Source: Pseudomicrostroma phylloplanum (lineage: Eukaryota > Basidiomycota > Exobasidiomycetes > Microstromatales). Taken from it: 64,000 bases of DNA. This document shows positions 54,505 to 64,000 of this stretch, piece by piece. How positions within the stretch are numbered: the stretch's first letter is position 1; each line of letters begins with the position of its first letter. The position numbers and the translations under genes were made by a program. The notes under the pieces are model-generated. The model searched no databases. It was not told where the DNA came from and saw only the letters and a list, made by a program, of their open reading frames with translations. Location of the stretch: NCBI GenBank assembly GCA_039545275.1, contig BCHS01000001.1, positions 698,853-762,852 of the forward strand. Reading direction: 5' to 3'.

Positions 54505-55560
54505 GGCGCGGAGGTCGACCGAGGTGGTTGGTGCGACTCATCACATGGTACTCATATCGTCACCATCGACTAGGTTCAATGCCAGCAGCTGTAAGCGCGC
54601 GCCCTATCGACGACTGTCCCATGCTGCTTGTGTCCGCACCACCACCTCAAGGTAGGCATGTCTGACTCTTCTCGAGGTAAGAGGAGGATGTAGAGGAAGC
54701 AAGAGAGGATGGTCGAGTCTCTCAAGTTTTCTACGTGGTCTTTCTTCTTCTGCTCTGTTCTCGACTGGCTGGCTCTCTCGGATCTGACCCTGGGTGCAAC
54801 TTCCACACCACCACTGCCACACACTGCAAGGCTCTTTCATGAGCACAACCATCCCACGCCCACGCGCACACACGCACACACACTCAAGTAGCACTCACCC
54901 AAGTCGGGCCCCCGAATCTGAGCGATGTCTCCAGCATCGCAGCAACATTGTGAATAATTGTACTTTCTACGTAGGTCCCCCTTGTCAGTCACTCTTCCAG
55001 TCTCTCTCTCTTGTCATCTTCTCTACCCACCTTCTCCGCATACGATCATACAGAGTCTCCCCGCCTAGCTACCGTCCCTCCATCACTCCCACACACAGAA
55101 AGTGTCTGTTGTCCCCAAGTTCCCAAGTGTTGTAATTTCTTGAATGTTCGATGAAAGATGAAATGAAATGTCAAATGAAATGTCAAATGAAAGAAAGTCT
55201 TAGCCTGAGGGGGGTTTGTTGTGGTGAGAGGATTGAAAGCGTCGACGGTCGACGGTCGTGCGTGCCTGCCGTACGGGCAAGCGAAGCGAGCGGAGCGGTG
55301 GTTCCGATCCGATGCAATCAGATCCAACTGTGCCCAGAGCGCCTCGGCCCTTGGAATTTTTTGGCCTCTTTCCGCTCCTGCTGCTTGACCCCATTCCATT
55401 TCCATTTGACTACCATTTTGACTTCCATTGGCCGGTGCCGTGTGTGCTCATTGCCCTGCTCCCTTGGATCCTGGACCTTGGATCTTAACGATTAGTATTC
55501 CGATTGCGAGCTGCGTTTCCTCTGCTCTACCTTGTCCATTACTAGGACCCCCTTTCGAGT
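54505..55560. other. Intergenic region between the 341-residue orphan and LYAR genes
   Basis: These 1056 bases hold no supported gene. The first half should be the 3' end of the upstream transcript. A CACGCGCACACACGCACACACAC run lies near 54860-54882. A 12-bp direct repeat at 55161 is listed separately. Bases from about 55370 to 55560 should be the LYAR promoter and leader. A frame at 55428-56522 overlaps the LYAR gene but reads through its first intron. Confidence 0.4.
55161..55184 (+). repeat. 12-bp tandem direct repeat
   Basis: Two exact copies of AAATGAAATGTC lie back to back, followed by AAATGAAAG as a partial third. The repeat is in non-coding DNA upstream of the LYAR gene. Confidence 0.85.
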
Positions 55561-56522
55561 ATGGTCTCCTTCAAGTGAGTAGAACCCCACCCGCACTCCT
55601 GCCCTCTTCCTCCCATCCACTTCTGACCTCCTTCCCTCTCTGCTCTTCTCACACCAGCTGTCACTCCTGCAACGACACCCTCAAAAAGCCCAAGCTCGAC
55701 TCTCACTACCACTCCCGATGCCACGCACCCTTCGACTGTCTTGATTGCTCTACCACCTTCTACGGTCCGGAAGAGTGGAGGGGTCATACGAGTTGTGTTA
55801 GTGAGAGGGAGAAGTATGGGATGGAGAAGGGTGGTGGTGGGAAGGGAGGGAAGGGGAAGGGGAAGCAAGGAGGGATGAAGGAGCAGGTGAAGGAGCCTGC
55901 GCCGGTGCCTGTGTTGAAGGAGACAAGCAACGCTCCTCTTGCACCGCCTCCAGCACCAGCAGCTCCAGCCACAGCATCTACTCAGCTTCCAAGCGCAGAA
56001 GCCAGTGCCACCAAGCAGGACCGCAAAGACCGCAAAGACCGTGAGAAGAACAAGAAGCGCAAGATCGAAAGTGCGGCTACTGCTGTTGATGCGGGCCCTT
56101 CGATTGCTGCTGCTGGGATCGCTGCCGATGGCCCTGAAGCTGGCGCCGGCGCGAGCGCTGCTGACGCTGGTGCTGACGGGGAGAAGGTCAAGAAGGAGAA
56201 GAGGGACAAGAAAAAGGCCAAAAAGGAGAAGAGCTCAGAGCGTTCAGCCACAGCCACAGCCACACCGGCGCCAGTACCATCAGGAGCACCTACACCTACA
56301 CCATCAGCACCGACAGGCGCAGCAAGCGCAACTCTCCAATCCCGCCTTCGCAACATCCTCGCTTCTTCAGCCGGCAAGACGTACAACCTCGAGGAGGCCG
56401 TGGCTGCTCTGGTGGAGGCACAGCCCGGGAGCAAGGAGAAGGAGGTGCGAAAAGAGCTCCTAAGGGGGATTGAGCTGCGGTTGGGTGGAGATGCAGGGCC
56501 AGTGCAGGTGGCTTGGCGGTGA
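55561..56522 (+). CDS. LYAR-type zinc-finger nucleolar protein
   Basis: Homologue of LYAR, a nucleolar protein linked to rRNA synthesis and ribosome maturation. Two exons (55561-55574 and 55658-56522) give 292 residues; the first codes only MVSF plus two bases. The N-terminal 60 residues carry two C2HC-type fingers: C6, C9, H21, C26 (CHSCNDTLKKPKLDSH) and C32, C35, H48, C51 (CLDCSTTFYGPEEW). They are followed by VSEREKYG, as in LYAR. The rest is Lys-rich and low complexity with KKEKRDKKKAKKEK-type nuclear signals and Ala/Pro linkers. The last 65 residues form a small ordered domain (RLRNILASSAGKTYNLEEAV, EKEVRKELLRGIELRL). The tiny first exon would be missed by ORF scans. It is convergent with GCD7. 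Confidence 0.88.
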
Positions 56523-56723
56523 TTGTGGGGAGGGGAGGGGAGGGGTGGGCGAAGAGGAAAGACTGGCGCACGTTGCTTGGTGAGACGAAAGCAGAAGGCA
56601 GAAGGCAGGGGACAGGACAGTCGATGTGTTACAATACAATTTGCGTCACTCCATTCTCCCACTCTACTCCGTCTAGCCAACCACTTTCCCGTCTCTTTCC
56701 CGTCTCCATGTCCACTCCTCTCT

Positions 56724-58828
56724 CTACTCGACGAAATTCTCCCCAATAAGCCGGTAGACGTAGCTCCCCGGGAACTCGCCCGTATTGGTGATCAGCACGT
56801 CCACCCCAGCCGGCTCTACGTAGTCCCACTCGTTGAGCAGGACTTCGCGTGTTTGCTCCGCTAGACCATAGCCATAGCCAGACCCAGAGCCAGAGCTAGA
56901 GCTAGAGCTGAAGCCGGAGCCGGAGAGGGTAATAAAGACCTGCGGAGGTTGGGTGAGGAGATCCCCTGCGAGGGGAGAGGAGATGCTATTGCTGCCGCCT
57001 GTCCCGCTGAGAGGCTTACTCTTGCTCTTCTCCCCCGCTCCAGCAGCAGCAGCAGCAAGAGAAGGGAATGATCCATCTCCACCACCGCCAGCAGCGCCAG
57101 AGGCCTGAATCGAGCTCCCGCTCCCGCCCGCCAGGCCCACCCATCTCCAATCACCACAGATCTTGTGCAGGCCAGCCAACACCAGCACGGGTGTGCTCTG
57201 CGTCTTGGCCGCAATCGTCGCGGCTGCTGCACCGGGGGGAGCCAGCAGCCCGCCGTTGGCCAGGACGGCGTGCGCGGAGAGGACCACTTTGGTCACGCGG
57301 GGCAGGAGGGTGTAGATGGATGAGTGCGGAATGGAGAGGATGCGGATGGATTTGGGAAGGGAGTGAGAGAGGAGCGCGGCTGATTTGCTGCAGAGGGCAG
57401 AAGGGAGGCGGGGTATATTGGCAGACAATTGTCAGCGATGGTCCACAATTTGGAACGCAGCTTGGGCCGGATGTACTCACGAGGACCCCGCGTCTGCTAC
57501 GAAGACGGTGAACGTCCTGTCCCTTGCCGCTTGCTTCAGAAAGGCGTCCACTGTCGAAGAGTAGCCTAGTGTGAGGACGATCTCTCTGTGGACAGGGTAT
57601 GAGGACATGCGAGGTCAGCTTTAGCCCATGTCTCTTCGACGTCCGCTCCCCCTCCCCTGCTCACCCGCTGTGGATGTGATCCCGCGCATCTCGGGCTATA
57701 GTGCTCCTGGTCGTCTCGATCTCGTCTATCAACTCCTGCAACACCTGTATCAGCAGTGGCTTGAGGTGGAATGCGTTCTGCGGAGCGGCAGGTGCCTTTG
57801 TGGTCCCAGAATGGCTGATCTCTCCATTGTCGCTGTCATCATCGTCGTCTTCCTCATCCGAATCTTCCTCTCTATCATCCTCATCTTGTTCATCTGTCAT
57901 AACCTCCTCGGGTCCCTTTGCCTGCTCTGCCTCCTCATCCGAACCCTCCTCGTCCACCCTTGCCTGCGTGGCAGAGCGCTGAGAGGGAGGGGCAAAGGAC
58001 GAGAAGCCGACGTCGCTGGCAGTCATACCAAAGGCGCCCATGCCTCTGCCCAGAGCAGGTGTACTGGTCCCGCTGTTGAGCCCGCTGCTCAGGCCCGATC
58101 CCCCAGCCGTCTGTCCAATTGGATTGTTGGCATTCTGTCCTGCTGTCACGAGGTCGGCAATGGAAAAGGTGGAACCTTGGCCAAAGAAGTTGGAGTCCTG
58201 TCTCGACATGAGTCCCGGCCTGTGCGGCGTGCCAGCAGCTGGCGGTGAGGCGAGGGGCGAGGAGGTGGTGAAGGCGCCGACGTTGGATGTGGAAGCGGTG
58301 TTGGGTCCGCGGCCGAAGAAGCTGCTACCCTGCCGCACGGGCGTTGCGTACCCAGAAGCTGGAGGAGGTGACGACATCATGGAGCCTGAGCGCGAGAGAG
58401 GGGCAGACTGATCTAGAAGAGCACCAGACTCTTCCGCTACGAGGTGCAGGGTACGTAGAGTGACATTGGTGATGGCTTGCTCTGCAACAAAGACGGGCCA
58501 GAGAATGGGAGGCAGTCTGGGGTCAGCCTCAGGCACGAGCCAGACGTGCAACTGGCTTCCTCGTCTACTCACCTCCTCTTCTGGCCTCTTGCAGCCAAGC
58601 TCCAGTGATTCGGATGGTATTGTTTAGTTCATCGAGCACAGTGAAGCGGGCGCCACTGATGACCCTCCTGAGTGCCTTTGCAGTCGCCAGTGCGACGTCT
58701 GTGGATCCCCTCAGCTCGCCTCTACGGAGGGAAAGGTAGAGTCCCCTGAGGTGCTTCTGCGTCGGGCGATCTACTGCTGCCTGCGATGGCAGCGGTGGAG
58801 GTGAGAGGAGCATCGATGCTGCCGTCAT
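56724..58828 (-). CDS. GCD7: Translation initiation factor eIF2B subunit beta
   Basis: A regulatory-core subunit of the GDP/GTP exchange factor for eIF2, needed to sense phosphorylated eIF2 alpha. Four exons (58828-58573, 58481-57665, 57585-57481, 57387-56724) total 1842 bases, 613 residues. Conserved blocks span every splice: ITNVTLRTLHLVAEESG; HLKPLLIQVLQELIDEIETT; HSGEIVLTLGYSSTVDAFLKQ; VTKVVLSAHAVLANGGLL; PVLVLAGLHKICGDWRW; and the C-terminal LLNEWDYVEPAGVDVLITNTG. The protein is much longer than yeast Gcd7 (381) because of a roughly 170-residue disordered insert ending in a very acidic run (DEDDREEDSDEEDDDDD) before the core helix, and a Gly/Ser-rich insert of about 90 residues before the last block. 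It is divergent from ARG5,6. Confidence 0.92.
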
Positions 58829-59126
58829 GGTGGGCGCGGGAGATTGTGTTAGTGCCAGAGATGGTCGTGGTAGCTGCTCCTTTGCGTAGGAAGAAGTGGG
58901 TGTCTGGTCGGTGATGCTGCAACCTTGCCCTGCCTGCCTTCCGTTCCTTCCGTTCCCCGCTGCGCGCGCCCACGGGAGTCACACGGCTGCACTCGTCGGC
59001 TTCTCCGCCCGACAATCTTGGCCGTGGTGCCGCTTATCGGCGTCTGCCTGACTCCAGTCCTTCTTCTCGTCCTCACCTTCTCCAAAAGCCTTACCGCCCC
59101 TACCGTATCGTTCACACCTCATCACC
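58829..59126. promoter_or_regulatory. Divergent region between GCD7 and ARG5,6
   Basis: Only 298 bases separate the two start codons, so core promoters must overlap or abut. I looked for a TGACTC-type Gcn4 site, which would suit an arginine gene, and found TGACTCC at 59048-59054 and the reverse form GGAGTCA at 58976-58982. Both match the TGACTC core, but any role is inference. Confidence 0.45.
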
Positions 59127-62400
<3,274 letters not shown>

Positions 62401-62581
62401 GCGCGGTGCAAACAGGGACGGTCAAGGAGGGCGATAGCGAGTGCAGAGTAAGAAAGAAAGCGTGTAGGCCATCGTGGTTGCGGCGACGATTATTTGTAAG
62501 TCAAGATGTACATCGCACGATTATTAATATCAGAGAGGAAATGACATGACAGGGTTTCGCAATGAGCTCTACTCCCTCCAC
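62401..62581. other. Convergent 3' region between ARG5,6 and the SET gene
   Basis: Only 181 bases lie between the two facing stop codons. The sequence is AT-rich from about 62490 (GATTATTTGTAAGTC, TTATTAATATC), as expected for overlapping polyadenylation regions. No gene is present. Confidence 0.4.
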
Positions 62582-64000
62582 TCAGTCTTCTTCTTCGTCC
62601 ATCTCATCCTCGAGTTCGTCGATCATGTCGACGAGGGTATCCATTTGTGCCCGGGTCCACTCGATGGCTTGTTCAAGGATCGTAGCTTGACCTGTCGCGA
62701 GCGAGGGAAGGGGAGCGAAGTAGTCAGCGAACTATCCTTCTACAGCTGCGTGGCCAGCCTGCACCGTCGCACTCACCTCTCCTATATATCGCGACCATCT
62801 CAAACACCTCCGGCCTCACGCCCTTCGGGACCCCACCAAACGCGTCCACCTCCTTCTGCACAGCCTTGAATGCCTTTCGCTTCGCACACAGCAAGCCCTC
62901 GAGGGCCTCCAGCACCTCTCCGTCCAGCCTGAGAGCCTCTAGACGCTCCTCTCTCGCATCTTCCCCCTCTGCGGCGGGCGAGGGTGAGGGAGGGGTAGCG
63001 AAGTGGGGTCGGAGCAGCCAAGAGATTTCAATTCGAGGAGGAGCGGCCGGCTCCTCCCCTGCCGCTATAGCCTCGTCGCGATCGGCCTTGAGGAGTCTCT
63101 CTCTCAGCTCTACTAGCAGACCTGCGGGCGCGCCGCCCTTCTCAGAGGAGGAGGGATGGACGATACGCCAGTAGTGCTTACTGCCCCATGGCCGGGTGGC
63201 TGCGAGAGCCAGAATGGGCGTGTTGGACCCACTGACGCTGGGCGTAGGCTGCGCTGCCTCAAGGTCAGAATCTGCCATGATCCCATGCATGTCCGCGCCT
63301 CTCCGCTCCGTCTTGGTGCCGCCGTCGGTACTGCCCTCGTTGCCGCTGCCGAGGACAAGGGTGAGCTGGTCGTCCGCGCCTTCGGCCAGAACGAAGCCGT
63401 ATCCGCAGAGGAACTCCTCGTTTGACTTGCCGCCGTAGCAATTGAAGACTTGTTCGCCGGCAGGGACGTGATATCCTAGCTCGAGGGCCACTCCTCTTCT
63501 CCGCTGTGCATCCTCACCCTTAGACTCTGCTGGTTCTGACGGTGATGGTTGCTTTGAGGAATTGCTATCAGGAAGGAAGGGGTACCTCCAGGTAACGGGG
63601 ACACCGCGGGCGTGATTGAAGATGTCCATCCCTGGAAGGAGGACGGGGCCTACGAGGGAGCGGGGCACTTGTTCATCTGGCGAAGAAACCATTACGGGTG
63701 GGAAAGCACGACTGGTAGAGAGGAAGCAGACATCTGAATCAGCATGCTGATCGAGTGTGACCTTGTGCTCGCCAAGCAGCACTCACCTCGAATACGCGGC
63801 ATAAGCCCATACCCATTCTTCGAAGACAGCCTCCTCCCGCTCCGGCTCGGCCAGCGATTTCACTTGCCGCATCAGTTCGTCTGTTCCTCCATTGCTTTGC
63901 GACTCTTTCCCCTCTTCCCACACCTTGACGATATCCCTCAGCCAGCGCATAGCCTCAGCGAGGGACTTGCGGTACATTCCCCTGCGCTCAATGGCATCTC
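62582..64000 (-). CDS. SET-domain protein lysine methyltransferase (N-terminus beyond right edge)
   Basis: Probably methylates lysines in ribosomal or other cytosolic proteins. It belongs to the SETD3/SETD6/Rkm type, in which a SET domain is followed by a Rubisco-LSMT-like helical region. Visible exons are 64000-63787 (open at the edge), 63711-62777 and 62691-62582. The splice between the first two gives AAYSSRAFPPVM. SET motifs are LLPGMDIFNHARGVPVTW (the NH signature of the cofactor pocket) and VPAGEQVFNCYGGKSNEEF followed by LCGYGFVL (Tyr-containing catalytic end). A spacer of about 40 charged residues separates these two motifs. The helical region holds LRLDGEVLEALEGLLCAKR and GVRPEVFEMVAIYR. 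The last exon ends in an acidic tail (LEDEMDEEED). The missing part is upstream of 64000. Confidence 0.85.

Overview
The window is nuclear DNA of a fungus, most likely a basidiomycete of the Ustilaginomycotina (smut-like) type. The DNA is GC-rich. Genes lie about 2.7 kb apart on both strands. Introns are short (roughly 35-105 bases) with GTGAGT/GTAAGT-type donors and TAG/CAG acceptors. Many very long exons carry none at all; the THO2-like gene has one of 5.5 kb. Every recognisable gene is eukaryotic and most are single-copy housekeeping genes. I see no plasmid, phage, CRISPR, insertion-sequence, rRNA or tRNA signal. Lineage below phylum is inference.

Left part (1-9552): the 3' end of an unrecognised gene, RPB9 (minus, five small exons), a PX-domain protein, TYR1 prephenate dehydrogenase (minus), Mediator subunit MED6, and a forkhead transcription factor (minus). 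Next comes a gene-poor stretch (9553-13247) broken only by a small predicted secreted cationic protein. After it lie a SAM-dependent methyltransferase and a very long THO2/THOC2 gene, both on minus.

Middle part (22211-43031): a divergent promoter feeds a 1350-residue serine-rich membrane protein, which is followed by a second open frame in the -1 phase. Then come a 1590-residue orphan, a three-exon cytidine deaminase (minus), an NBS1/nibrin orthologue with five exons, and a 1229-residue probable mitochondrial helical-repeat protein (minus).

Right part (43032-64000): La protein, S-adenosylmethionine decarboxylase (SPE2), the SAGA adaptor ADA3/NGG1, a small membrane-anchored thioredoxin-fold (PDI-like) protein (minus), a 341-residue orphan with the look of a well-expressed gene, a LYAR-type zinc-finger protein, eIF2B beta (GCD7, minus), the bifunctional mitochondrial arginine enzyme ARG5,6, and a SET-domain lysine methyltransferase cut by the right edge (minus).

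There is no operon or metabolic cluster. Transcription (RPB9, MED6, ADA3, THO2), RNA handling and translation (La, eIF2B beta, LYAR) and amine metabolism (ARG5,6, SPE2) are simply neighbours. Many genes are in head-to-head pairs sharing 300-700 bp promoters or tail-to-tail pairs only 98-380 bp apart. Several genes (RPB9, cytidine deaminase, the 5' half of NBS1) have exons too short to be found as open frames and were rebuilt here by joining splice sites; in each rebuilt model the exon lengths sum to a whole number of codons. I found no convincing new multi-gene system. The most interesting items are the -1-phase extension after the serine-rich protein, the altered FHA pocket of NBS1, the presequence-like linker inside ARG5,6, and the secreted cationic protein.
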